This document shows positions 24,201 through 37,700 of a stretch of 64,000 bases of DNA, in pieces. Within the stretch, counting starts at the first letter, position 1, and the number at the start of each line of letters is the position of its first letter. This DNA is from Forficula auricularia (Eukaryota; Arthropoda; Insecta; Dermaptera; Forficulidae), in contig JALMQS010000102.1 of NCBI GenBank assembly GCA_024734495.1, positions 8,956,101 to 9,020,100 of the forward strand. Reading direction: 5' to 3'. The notes beneath the pieces are model-generated. The model was given only the letters and a program-made list of their open reading frames with translations. It did no database searches and was not told the origin of the DNA. The position numbers and the translations under genes were made by a program.

Positions 24201-25399
24201 AAAAAGAAGAATAATTTTTGAAATCTAAATGAATATCATTTAAAATAAATGTAAAAGCTATTAATAAAAGTATAATGATAGGATAAGTGGTTTAAGTAAC
24301 AATGTAAGAATTGATATATATGTATATATATCTATATACAATATATAATATAGATATATATAGATTTTATCAATAATTCAATATTTCTATTCTATACATG
24401 GCAAGAAATAGTATAACTTTTTCACAAAACCAAGTTCATGTCAACAATCCTTTTATCAATTTATATTTAATCATTCAAAAATTAAAATTTAACCGTGTAT
24501 ATAAAAAAAATAAAGTTTTAATATATTATATTTTATATATATATATGTATATATTATATATATATATTATTGGTTATAAAACAAAAGTTACAAATTTTAT
24601 TTAGAAATTGTATTCAGCAAAACATTTACAAGGATTTCCTTCTTAATAGCCACAAACATTTTATTCTATTTCTAGATATTAATAAGGTAATTAATATTTC
24701 CTTTAAATAACATATTGTATTATATAAGATCTTAGATGTGGCCAGCCACTTTTTAAATTAACAAACAACAATATTAGAAAAGGGGAAGGTAAACATAAAT
24801 AATTGTGAAGAAATAAAGAATTAAAAATGAGGGAGGAGAGATAGATAAAGTTAAGGAGAAATATTTTAAATATATTATATATCTATATAAAATTATATAT
24901 GATAGAGGAAAATATTAACACTAAGATAGTACTCATGGTAGAAGGGATGATAAGAATTAAGTTTTCTTCATATTATTCATGGATGGATATTAAGAAGCAG
25001 CAATTCAAACCCTTTTACCATGCTTTTTTCATAGAATTTGTCAAATATTGCATAAACAATTAAAATAATTTAGTCAACTGAGCAGCAATCTAATACATTG
25101 TTAATGCCTAATTAACTATTCAATCGTCAAATATATTTTTTTTTCATTCCTTTTCGACTAGCAATCCCAAGAAAACTAAAAGTTAACCTTCTTAGTTCAT
25201 TTTGCAATTTTTTTGTGCTTTTTTGTTATATTTTTTTCTTTTTTTTAATTTTTTGATTCTGGATGGAAAGTCATTCACGCTAACAAATCCTATTAGTTGT
25301 CTCCCTAATCTGTTCAATTAACAATTTGAAATCTTTTTTTTTTTGTTGCAGAAAATTTAGTCAAACTATTTCCAAGCCTAAGTTAAAATGCAAATGGAT

Positions 25400-25444
25400 T
25401 TTATTTTTTTAATTCCAAATTGTTGAAGTTTATTTAATGACGTT
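25400..25444 (-). promoter_or_regulatory. Candidate poly(A) signals for Pur-alpha
   Basis: AATAAA on the minus strand at 25439-25444 and 25400-25405, about 130-170 bp beyond the stop codon. Confidence 0.4.
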
Positions 25445-25570
25445 AAACGAAACAATGTTGAACTAAGTCACACTTACTTGATCATGACATGACCAGCATT
25501 GGGGCATCCTCACTGAGTACACATTCTTGTTAATTTCTTTAAGAGTTCATTTGGAGGCAAATCTAAATGT

Positions 25571-25726
25571 TCACTTATTAGTGCTTGGTCCGCCATCGGC
25601 ACCTACTGAAAGTTTTTCAGCACCGACACCTTCTTTCATTTTGTCACAATAATCTGCGAAAATATCACGAAACCGCGCCCAAGACTTCTCAGGTACAGTT
25701 ATAGCTGTTCGAAAATTAGTTTTGAC
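25571..25726 (-). CDS. Pur-alpha: Pur-alpha exon 6 (last)
   Basis: It opens after TTTTCAG with [20 protein letters not shown] and ends DGGPSTNK with TGA at 25571-25573. It encodes the second half of PUR repeat III and a short unrelated tail. Confidence 0.95.
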   Translation of the reverse strand, partial: VKTNFRTAITVPEKSWARFRDIFADYCDKMKEGVGAEKLSVGADGGPSTNK

Positions 25727-28700
25727 CTGAAAATTAAGTAAAATTTTAAAGATGAATATCAAATTTTCTTATTTTTCATAAAATTTTTAAATTTAAAACA
25801 ATGCTTAAATTAGGGAAAAAAAAAGCATTTTTAGAGTCCCAAGGCCAGCGGCACGAGGCCACACATCTCCTTTGTGTCAACCGAGGGGTGAACCGCGACC
25901 TAAAATCGTGTACACCTACTTCCACTTCCATTTCCAAGTAGAAGACAATAGATTATCTAATAAATTCCAAAGTAATTCCAAATAATTCCAAAGACGGTGT
26001 ACACCTAATTCCAATAGCGGTTCACCCCTCGGTGTCAACCAACTGAGCTATAAGTCCCCAATTCCAAACCGATACTACTAAATATCTCTATTTAGATAGT
26101 ATTTCATTTCCCTTCACAATATAAAAGATTCAAATGATAATATATCTACCAAGATTATAAAAGGACAATCAATGGTGGGACCTTCGAGTCAAGAATTTGA
26201 AATTTGAAAATAATTTTGTATTATTATTGATTAATAAAGTTTTTTATTTATTCATTTTTAATTTTTTTTTATATAAGTAAGCACGATTGATAATGGGGGG
26301 ACCAAAGCTTGGAAAAATAATTCAAATTTTCTCAAAGCCAGCAACGGAAAATTCCAAATGAGTCCTTTTTCAAAGGAAAACATTTATTATAAATTAAATA
26401 AGGAAATTAAGCAAAATTTAATAGTAATATCCGGAATTAGAACACAGGAACTATAATAAATTGTTTAAAAAATGTCCTGGGTTCGAATAATTTATGATAA
26501 ATAATTTTTCGATTTCGATATTTTTCGATTTTCATAAGACATTTGAATCAAAAAAGTTTAAAATAAAGATAAAAATGAATATTATATTTGTATTATTTTA
26601 ATAATATAAATTATTACTTATACTTTATTATTGTTAAACTATCCATTAAGTCTAAATTACTCATATCTACATTAATGCTAATGATAGATATAGGATTATA
26701 TAATAATATTATATATTTTAAATTTATGTATTGGTTTATTATTACTTTAATTTAAAAACTAGATAAACTCACCTCTGATATACGCATGTAGATACCACGA
26801 TTATTTTGGCCAATGTCGAAATAAAAGTTTTTATTATCCACCCTCATATGCCTTCCTTCAGGCAATTCCCCTTTAAAGCCCCCATCATCTGTTCCGAATT
26901 CTTCTAGAAGGTCTGTTAATGCATCACGGAATTCGATCATTCCCTGAGCAGGAATTGCTATTTGGGATCTAGGCCCTCCTCTTGTTATCGTTTGCGATAC
27001 CTAAATAAAAATGCAAATTCACAGTGAATCTTATCTTTAGAAAAATGATTGTTTAATCAAAGAAACAAAGTGCACTTACACTCACCCTTAAGAATCTACC
27101 CCGGGAATTTTCTTTTAAGTCAAGATAGTAGCGCCGATTATCTTTAATCATCATTTCCGATTTAAGTTTTCCGTCTTCAGGAACGTTTTCGGGATTAGGA
27201 GGTCCAAGGGAGGCGTAAAAATCACTAAACGACGATAGATGATCCCTAAATTCAGCTGCAGTAGATAAGGCGAGGAAGATCTGGCTTCGTCTTCCATCAG
27301 CGGCAATCTGTGAATGAATTAGTTTATCTAATTAAATTAAAACATTTAAAGTATTTATTTATTTTGAATATCTGATTTTTTAAAGAATTTTTTAAGAATG
27401 ATCAGTCTTTTGAAGCAAATTTATATTATACTAATGCACATAGACTTATCTATGGCTCAATTTTCAGAATAGAATGAATTTTAAATAACAGTTCAGATGG
27501 CAAGGTGATTAAGGGCCAGTTGTATGTCGGTTGGTAAACTCTTTTTAAACGTTGGCATAGGGTAAAGCCTTAGAATTCACCTTGTGCCCGACGGGATGGC
27601 CAATCAGATGAGAGTGCCTGTCATCTGATTGGCCATCCCACCGGGCACACGAGGAATTTTAAGGTTTTACCCTTTGCCAACGTTTAAAAAAAGTTTACCA
27701 ACCGACATACAACTGGCCCTGAGTTTAATTTTGAAAAATTTCCGTAAATTCGTTATTCAATAAATTATGTTTATACTTTTTAGTACAAAAAGATTTATTC
27801 TTTGCTTCAGTTTTACTAAGCAGGGACTAGTTTTTATTTCTACTGAATATGTTGTTTAATAAAGATGGGATTTAAAATACTACAATTTTTAAAGACTTTT
27901 GTTTTATGGAATTAAATGGATTAGCTTCTTGAACGACTCAATTTTCAAGATTTTGAAAACTTATTCATCTAGATTTCTTTCTTTGGGGCTATTTTAAAGA
28001 AAGGAACTAAAGCCAACAATCTCCAATATATTGAAGAGAACAAGGAAAATATTTGTGAAGTTATTGATGAAATCGAGCTGCAGAAAGAGTGTTAGAAAAA
28101 ATTTCACCAAAAGAGTGACCAGGTGCAAAAGAAGAGATGACATTTATATTCTATTAAAGGCAAAATTTTCAAGTTTATAATTTAGATTCAAATAAAAATA
28201 CTGATGATATTTTCTAAAAACTAAAATTTCATTAAAAAAACGATTCCAAGTTGAAAATGAGAGGCCCTTTATATTAGAGGCTCCATGCATAATGACTAAA
28301 GAGATTGACATCTAATCACATTGGATAAGGATATCGAATATTAAAGGCGACTCTTTAAATAGAGAAAAACAACATAGTAAATAAAACATTTTGGCTTTTC
28401 TTCTACCCTGTTATCTTGCAAATTTAATTTTGAAGCCCCAGTAGAGCGCTCGGAGCCTGCAAAATCACCCATAGTGCAATCTCTAAAAATTCATGAAAGT
28501 AGCTTAGTGGGAGCAATTTCGATGAAAATTATTTTGCCTGCTATAAAAATTGAATTTGGATCAAATATGAAAATAACTACAGAATCATCGAAATGAGTTT
28601 TACTTGCAATTGATCTCTTTTTATATTGAAGGTGCAGATAGCTTTGCCCTCTTCATCAGTCTATTACAATGGATTCACAGCTATAGTCTCGTTATAAATA

Positions 28701-31700
28701 AATTAAAAATTTATAATTGGAGCGAAGACACACTCTTTTATTGCTTAAATTTATAAAAATTCTGCTATTTTGGACAAAAACTTTCAATTTAATTCTTTTT
28801 ATGTTAAAATTTTGAGCACATAATTATAAAAATTACTACAGATTTTGTATAATGATAGTAGTCAAAATATTAACAAAAATTTTCTTGAAAAATGTGTTTT
28901 AATTTATTAATTTTTATAATTATTATCAGGTGGCTGGTTTATTTGCTGTTTAGTGTAAAATACTTATTTGCATCAAGCAGAAGACGTACTTTTAGATATT
29001 TTTATATAACATACATTTATAAATATATATATTTCTGAGTTTATATATATATATATAAGTATTTATTTATAGATTGGTTCTAAAAGAGAATATGAATATT
29101 AAAAATTTACTCACTTCGGCCACTTTTATAAAGCGTCCTCTTCTATTTTGTTTAACATCTAAATAAAACCTCTTTGATTGTATTTGGAGCATTTTTGTTG
29201 CAAGTTCCTGTTCACCTTGTTGTTGCTGACCTAGAAATTAGATAAGAAAAAAAAAATGAAAATATTTTACTTAAGATTGGTGATCCTCACAATTAAAAAT
29301 TTAAAAATAAAGTTGATTATAAATAATAAACAAATAGTATAATTTACATTTTAGTGGTAAAAAAGTATCACATAAGGATCTAGCGTTAAACATGTTCTAA
29401 TCATAATGCGTCCAAGAGGTGGTTTCGTATTCGTGAGGGGATGTTACGATATTAAGGAGAAAATTGTCTATAAAGCTAAGGGGTGGAATTGGTGTATAGG
29501 CCAAGGCATATTGGTGAGTGAAGGCGGGGGTTGTATAGTGAGTTTGCAACCCTCGATCCTATCCTTGTGACCGAGCTTGACCCTGGTTAGGGAGGGTGGG
29601 TGGTGGAAGGGAGGAGGGGAGGGTGGAGGGGAGGCAGCCCATGGCGACTGCGGAGCCGGCGCCAGCGCCAGCGCCAATCGCGCCTTTCTTTAACCCGTGC
29701 AAATCAATTCTTGATTTTGTTTACAAGGGTTTTTTAACCAATATCAAGATTTAATATATATATATATATATATACATGTATATACCATATACATATAAAA
29801 TTCTATTACCCATTTATTTTCATTTTAACATTTTACTTATTTATTAATCAAATTCATTAATTTGTTAATTATTATTATTAGAATAAAGGGAGTTATTAAA
29901 TGTATTATTTTGATTATGTCCATCGATTAAATTAATAAGTTGTTGTAGGGAAATAAGGACAATTTTTAGCTTATACAAGTATTTTTTATTTCATGCCAAC
30001 ATTTCGTCAACTTTATTGACTTCCTCAGGACTTAAACAAATTAATCTCTTTGCGTATTTGTCAATTTATAAATATTCCTGGAGGAAATGTTATCAATCTG
30101 TGCCTATGTGGGTTTGTTAAGAATGAATATTTATAAATTGACAAATATGCAAAGAGATTAATTTGTTTGAGCCCTGAGGAAGTCAGCAAAGTTGACGAAA
30201 CGTTGGCATAAAATAAAAAATACTTGCATAAGCTAAAAATTGTCCTTATTTCCCTACAATAACTTATTAATTAAATGTATTGTTTATTTTTCCAGTAATG
30301 TTATTTTATTTTAGTCAGGGGTGCCTACAGGGGGTTTAAGACGCAGAGTGCGTCATTGAAGATAGGCGTTTGCATATTGTTGTAAAATTAGGATTATATG
30401 CTAAAAATATTGTTTTTCAAAACGCACAGAGTGAGCAGGCCAAGTTCGAGCATTGGCTTGGCCGTACACGAAGTATGTTGAGCCAATTTCGACACCCCTT
30501 CAGTTCGGAACCCATTTGAGATACAAAGTTGAAGTTATACACATATAATTATGTAATCCATTTTGAAGAGAGTACCAAAATTCAATAATATAGCTTAAAT
30601 AGATTCTGAGATATGGACCTGAGAAAATAGCTAATTTTGGCACCCTCTCACTCACTCAGTCACTGACAGGTCATCAAAACCTATAGGATACTTCCAATCA
30701 TTCCAGCATCATGAAATTTCGCCTGCTAGTAGAGTTTGGGACACAAACAAAGGACAAATTCCAAAAATCCAAACTTTCTATCTTTCAACCCCTTCAAAAT
30801 GGGGGGAGGGTCAAAAATGAAAATTATAGCCCGTTGGACCAAACTCAACCAAATTTTGTATACACATTCTGTAGGTCTCCTGAAGGCTAGAAATGCACAA
30901 ACTAACTACCCAAAATGAAGGGGGGGTCAAAAATGAAAATTCTAGCTCGTTGGACCAAACTCAACCAAATTTTGTATACATATTCTTACTTTTCGCGTAG
31001 CTTACAAAAAGCAGAGAAATCTCAACCAAAACATTTTGTGAAAAAACAAACCAAATTAAAAAAGTAGTGAAATCTACTGTGCAGCCAAGTTATATTCGCG
31101 AAGAATAATTAAGTTGAGAAAATAGTAGTTTCAATTAAAATACATTTTTTCCATTTTGAATGACAATTTATTTATATGGGTTCTAAATTTTTAATTTAGA
31201 TTATTTTCATGAAACTTGGCTGATACGTATTATACTGTAAGGGATAATGAACTAAATTCGTGACCAGCCAAGTTTCATGAAAACAATCCAAATTAAAAAT
31301 TTAGAATCCATAAATTCAGATTGTCATTCAAAATGGAAAGAATGTATTTTAATTGAAACTACTATTTTCTCAACTTAATTATTCTTGGCGAATATAACTT
31401 GGCTGCAAAAACAAAGAAACAGACACTCGATAAAATTAAAATTAAATTAAAACAATTTTTTATTATTATTTCTATTATTCCTATATTCTATAAAACATTA
31501 TGCGGTTAATTTTAGTCGAGCACTATGGAACCTAGCTAGAGCCCTGTAGAAATCCTCTCCCTTATAACTTTGCAGCTCTTAAATTTAAAAATCTGTAAAA
31601 ACTAAAGAAAGAGGTGTGTGTGTACATTAAGCGAAAATAATTTTTGCTGCTATAAGATAATTAGTAGTAAATATACAGTAGATTCGGAATATAAGTCACA

Positions 31701-34700
31701 CTCACACTTGCGATATTATTTAAATATTTAAAAAATTTGTATAAAAATGTAGTACCTAAACAATTTTATAAAATAAATTCTTGATTGTTTTATTTTATAG
31801 ATAAATTAAACAATTCTTTAATTACAATCAAAAATTGTTTATTAATGTTTCGAACGTTTGGGGAGAAATTCTGTCTTAATCAATGAAAATATTGAAATAA
31901 TCTAGTTACTTTATGAAAGAATAATAAAAGACTCTTGTTTTATTATTCCCTCAAAAAGCAAGTAGATTTTTTGAATTTGTTCATTGATAAAGGAAGAATT
32001 TCTCCCGAAACATTAATACAGTGTTTATTATTATAATTAAGGAAGTGTTTTATTTAAATGTAAAAAATATTTTCAAGAAATTTTATTGAAAATATTGTTT
32101 TAAATCATTTATATAGTCTACGATGAAGGCAGTCTCAAATTAATCAATTACATTCCTTAAAAAATAAATAGATACAAGAATTGAAGAAGTTTAAAAAATT
32201 ATATGTAACAATGTTCCAGGCATTGCCTTTATCTTCAGGTATAATCGGACCCTTAGGCTTAGGCAGTTTTAGAAATATTTTCAGCAATTGATAGTGTTCA
32301 AAATGGAATATTTTTAAATTAAATTGAAAGAGTTTGATACAGAAAAAAGTATTTTTCATTTAAATATTTAAATCTTAAAAGACCTTCTTCATTAATGTAA
32401 TGAAAGTAGATTGGGAAAAAATTTGTTTTACAATACAAAATTATTATTATATAAATCTCTAATAGAACCTCACTTCACTTTTTGTTCAACAATATTAAAA
32501 TCTTCCTGATTTTATACTTAAAGAATTACAAGTAAAACAAAATGTGTGCATGAGAATAATCTTGAAATGTAATAGATACACCAGTATTAATACCAAGCTA
32601 AATACACTTAATTTTCTCAATGTTAAGGAGACTATCTATTGTAATTCAATAATTATGATCTTTAAATTAAGGAACAATTTAGCACCAAAATATTTACTAG
32701 AAAAATTAAAATATACAAATATAAGGGGTTGTTATGATTTGAGAAGTGGGGAAAATTTCAAAATTGATGTTTGCAGGAGAAATAAAAAATTTAAAACTTT
32801 ATTCTACAGGGGTTTGTCGGAATACAATAAAGTGCCAATTGAGATAAAGAATGCCACGGGAATTCAAGAATCGATTGTTAAAATTTGTAATTTCGAAGAG
32901 ATGATCTTCTTGTGATATCCCCTCCAAAATGTTAATGCTAAGTTGTGGTATACTTTGTGTTGTTTATTATTATTATATTGTATATTATTGTTATAGTATT
33001 TGTATTGTATATTGTATTACCATTAGTAGTAGTATATAGTATTGTAAGTGTATTATATTGTTAATTTTTATGATTGTATATTACTATTGTATATGTATAG
33101 TTGAAAATAGCTAATAAAGAAAGTATTATTATTATTAAAAAAAAATAATTTAGGTTTGCTTTTTAAAAACGAAAATAAATACTTCAAATGAACGAATTAA
33201 GGAAATAAATTTTTTCAGAAAATTTGTTTGATAATTAACAAATCGAAAAATTATTTTTATAGATATTTTTAAATAATAATTTAATTAACATACCAGGAGG
33301 GTGCCAATAAAGTATTTTATTAAATAATTTTTCTCCTTCATTTTCCATGTTGAAATGATTAATATCTAATTATTATAAAGAAAAGACATTTATATCAAAT
33401 TGTATAAACCGGCATTTACGAAGGCTAATATATGACTGCTAAAATGCAAGCATCAGACATCCTCACGAATCATACGAATCATCACTAAAGAATGCGGCGA
33501 GCAAGAAATTCATTCCAATCCGAATCCGCGAAAGTTACGTCAGGATACGTCATGGATACGTCACGTGTCGATTCATTCTTAAACAGCTGAGTACGAGAAA
33601 AGGGAGGGCGATTAGGTCACCGATAGTTTGCTCTAATCATCCATGACGTAATATATATAAACTAATATACGAATCATCATTGTTTATAAATATATATATG
33701 GTAACATATATAGAAATTAAATTACTAATATGTTTATATATATATATTATCAAAAGCAAATAACCAGACATGCGATAATTTTAAAATAAAATCTATTAAA
33801 ATTTATTATTTTTACTATTCTGATCTATTAAATATTTAATTTTTGTAAATTTTCTTTGAAAATTATAAGATGGTGTCGTCTATTAAATCCGATGGAATGG
33901 AATATTTTTAATTATATGTCAGAATGGTTGTTTTCGCCCCCTCGAGAATCGAACCCGAGGGGGTGAAAAACAACCCTTTCTGACATATAATTAAAAATAT
34001 TTCATTCCATCGGATTTAATAGATGACACCATCTTATGATTTTCAAAGAAAATTTGAATCTATACTATCATCATCATCATTGAGTATACAGTCCTAAGAC
34101 TGGTTTGACGCAACCACCCGTCTCCACTCGGCTCTGTCCCCCGCCAGCTGTTTGACCTCTAAATGTCTCGCATCCCATATCCCCAATTATTTGGTTGAAA
34201 TATTCTAATCTGGGCCTTCCCCTTTTCTATCCCACCTCCCCCTCCAAGATATCTCTAAGCAGTCCCCTAGGTCTCAGTGTGTGCCCCATCATCTGACCTC
34301 TTCTCTTCTTTAGACTCTTCCACAAAGTTCTTCTTTCTCCGATTCTTCCAAGAACTTCTTCATTTGTAATTTTATCCATCCATTTGGTATTCATCATTCT
34401 TCTGTAGCACCACATTTCGAAAGCCTCTAATCTCTTTCTCTCCGCTTCTCTAATTGTCCAGGTTTCACACTCGTGCAAGGCTATGCTCCATACATATGTC
34501 TTCAATAGCATCTTCCTGTTTTCTAAGCTGATTGAGGAGGAGCATAGTAGTTTTTGTTTTGGATTAAACCCCATTTTGGCTTGGGCAATTCTTGATTTAA
34601 TTTAATTTTTGCTCCTCCCATCCCATGTTATTTTACTTCCTAGATAGTGGAATTCCTTAACTCTTCTAGGTTTTCTTGGTTAATTTTGATGTATTCCTGT

Positions 34701-37700
34701 CTCTTTTTTTTTGTACAAACTAGGACTTTGGTTTTATTCTTGTTTATTTTCATTTTGATTTCTTCTATTAGGATTTGGTTAATTCCATTCAGGGCGTCCT
34801 CTAATTCTTTTTTGTTGCTTCCTAGAAGGGCAATGTCATCGGCAAATCTTAATATAGCGATCTTTTGACTTTGGATATCGATACCTGTATCAATTTTGTC
34901 TTTGAATTCTTTTATCGCTTCTTCTAAGTATAAGTTGAAAATCATGGGTGACAGAACACATCCTTGTCTTACACCTATTTTTACTTTGGCTTCTCTTTGC
35001 TCATCTCCAATATTCTCCGTCTATACCATCGGCAAATTGAAATCTTTTGTAAATTATTTATTTTGTGCTCTAGTGAGGAACCAAGAATCTAAAAAGTCAT
35101 CTCTCATTATGTCATTCCCCTCCACCGTTTTATTTTAAAAATTAATGAAAGAAGCAGGCATGTACCCAGAAATTTCTCTCAGGGTGGGTCTAAAATTTTT
35201 GAAAAAAAAAAAAAAAATAGAATTATGGAAATATATTAATGTATGTTAGCTACGTATTTTATTTATAAAAATATTGTAATAAAATTTTAAAAGAATTTTT
35301 ATGTTAGATTTTCGTGGATTTACATTAGAAATGTAAATCACATTTGCAATTCACAGCTTTTTTATTAATAATATTTTGACTACATGATTTTATGTAGCAA
35401 AAAATATTCTTTAAAAAGTTGTTTTTAACTATTTTATTTTAAAATTATAAAGAACCGTTTTTTTCTGTTAAGTGTTTTTATAGAAATTATTTAAATGAGT
35501 AAAAGTAGAAAGATTAAAAACAAAAAAAAAAAAAAGATTTAGAGAAAAACAAGTATGGATGTATGAATTAAATATACAAGATTTTGTTCAAATGAGGCGA
35601 ATTCAGCACGGAAATTGACATCTCATATATCGTGGAAAAGCTCGGTGCGCTTAAATACATTCTATTAACATTTTCTGTTGCATCCCACTACTACAGTGAA
35701 CAAGGGTTCTGAAGTCATCACATTAGTATTATTCTTGTTTAGGTTTCCAAGGCAACCGTGCACTGAATGCAAGTAACGGTGATATAAATTGTTCAAAAGA
35801 AAACGCTTTAAGTAAATTAACGAGTGGCGTTTCCGCGACGTCTAAACTCTAAACAGCTCCAAAATTCCACATGGTCTTTACGTTCAGTGACATGAAGAGA
35901 GATTTTCTTTAAGTCTGAACAAAACCCGAGCATAATCTGGCATATCTGTACAATGGGTAAAAAGGATATTAATTAAATGAAATCCTATAATGGGTTCTTT
36001 AATGAAATAAAATAAATAAATAAATGACAATTAACATTTCTATATCATGTTCTATATTTAGAAATGATCGAGAAATTAATCATATTTTCTTTGGATGATA
36101 AATTGAAATAATCTAAACATTCAATGAAACTGAATTTGATGATATTGATTAATTTATAGAAATTTGAAAAAAAAAAAATAAAAAAAATCATGCAAGTGAA
36201 ACGATTCGATTAGGGATTTTTGATCTAATCAAAAAACACGTTTCGAATCTTTAATTCTGCAAAGTGCATTAATTAAAATTATTAATTATATATATTTTAA
36301 AGATTTCTGTCTTCATAAACAATCTAATTAAATAGATTTAGAGAAAAAAGAAAATATTAATCAAAACAAAGCCACATGTGTCCTGAAGTATGTCTGTACA
36401 ATTACAATCGAAGGAGTTGTTAGATTTGTAGTTGAAAAAGATTGCAATACTTTAACTTGCAGATTATTTTGTAAGTAAATGTAATATATATCAAATTATA
36501 ATGTTCTATGCCTAAAAAAAATTAATTAAAGACAAAATAAACCATTAAACAAAATCAAACAAATATAAAATTGATTTTCTTATTATATTATTTATGTGAC
36601 TAGTGCGGAGTCAATGCCTTCATCTTTAGTGACAAGTTAAATAGAATAAATAGTTCCATCTATACTATAGAATAAATAGATTTAATATCAAAAGACTAAT
36701 ATTGTGGTTGGTTAGTTCCTAAGATAAGGAATTTAAGAAAATTAAAAGATCTCAGTTTGATAATTAAATTTAAGAGTCTTGAATGAAATACGATTATCAG
36801 CTTCTATATATTTCAATCAATAGAGAATATTTTGAAAAAGATATAAGAGTAGAAGAAAAAAGTCATGATCGTAATCAAACCACAATCTATCTAGTGATAA
36901 TCCACAAAAGCAAATGTCCCTCAGAAAAAAACTATAGATGTTTCGTCTTTTTATGAATACTTTTTGTTTGTCCTTGTGCCTAGCAGATAATTAGGACAGA
37001 AGTCAAATGTTTTTTTTGGGGTGGGAAGGGGGTTAATTATATTATTAATATTATAGGCCTTCCTTTATTATTATTATTCTTAATTTAAAAAAGATTAGTT
37101 AAAGATTAATTTTTTTAAATAATTTTATAAAATTTCGGAGTAGTGAGTGAGGGGGGGGGGGGGGGGGGATTTCCTCCGTCTACTTTTCACAGATAATAAA
37201 AAAATTCTTGAGAAAGATCAGTTTCCTTTTATTTGCAGATAAAGAATGGGATTAAGGCCTGGCAGAAATAAAAGTCAGATGTCCAAATGGACCTTTATTA
37301 TTAAATCATCTAAAGGCCTAATTCTTAGTATGAGCAATTGGCATTTTATAGGTTTCTGTCAATCATCCATTTAGTATGATAATTAGGAAAATCTCAATTA
37401 GGCAAAATAATAAAAATGTATTTTTAATATAGATTCTTTATCTATAAAGAAAAATAATAATAAACGTCTATAATGATTTATCCAATCATAGTTTTTCTTT
37501 TAATGAGAAAAGGTTTGTCTATATGCAGATCTTTAAAGTATGTATTGGTGAGATAGAATCACTTAATCTAGTTAAGCAGCCCACCATTGATTTTACTTTG
37601 GATCAATTTATGGATTAACTTGTGTCTCCAGACTTGAATGTATGTGACCTTGAAGTCAAGTATTACAGGATATAGTGACATCTTATGCTGAAATGATCAT

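Larger units (their letters stand above)
11529..25570. other. Gene-poor region between visible Csp exons and the Pur-alpha stop
   Basis: This is Csp intron, intergenic DNA, or both; the missing Csp 5' exons should lie here if the genes are not nested. I found no J-domain coding sequence. It is filled with the MITEs, SINEs, reverse-transcriptase debris, tandem repeats and AT microsatellites listed separately. About 21260-25400 is almost pure AT-rich sequence with TA-rich tracts. Confidence 0.5.
29907..30269. mobile_element. Palindromic hammerhead element, group C, with exact 12-bp TSD
   Basis: ATTAAATGTATT occurs exactly at 29895-29906 and 30270-30281. Inside, arms from AATTAATAAGTTGTTGTAGG to the complement at 30272 form a near-complete palindrome with a hammerhead in each arm. 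It is located in a Pur-alpha intron. Confidence 0.75.
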
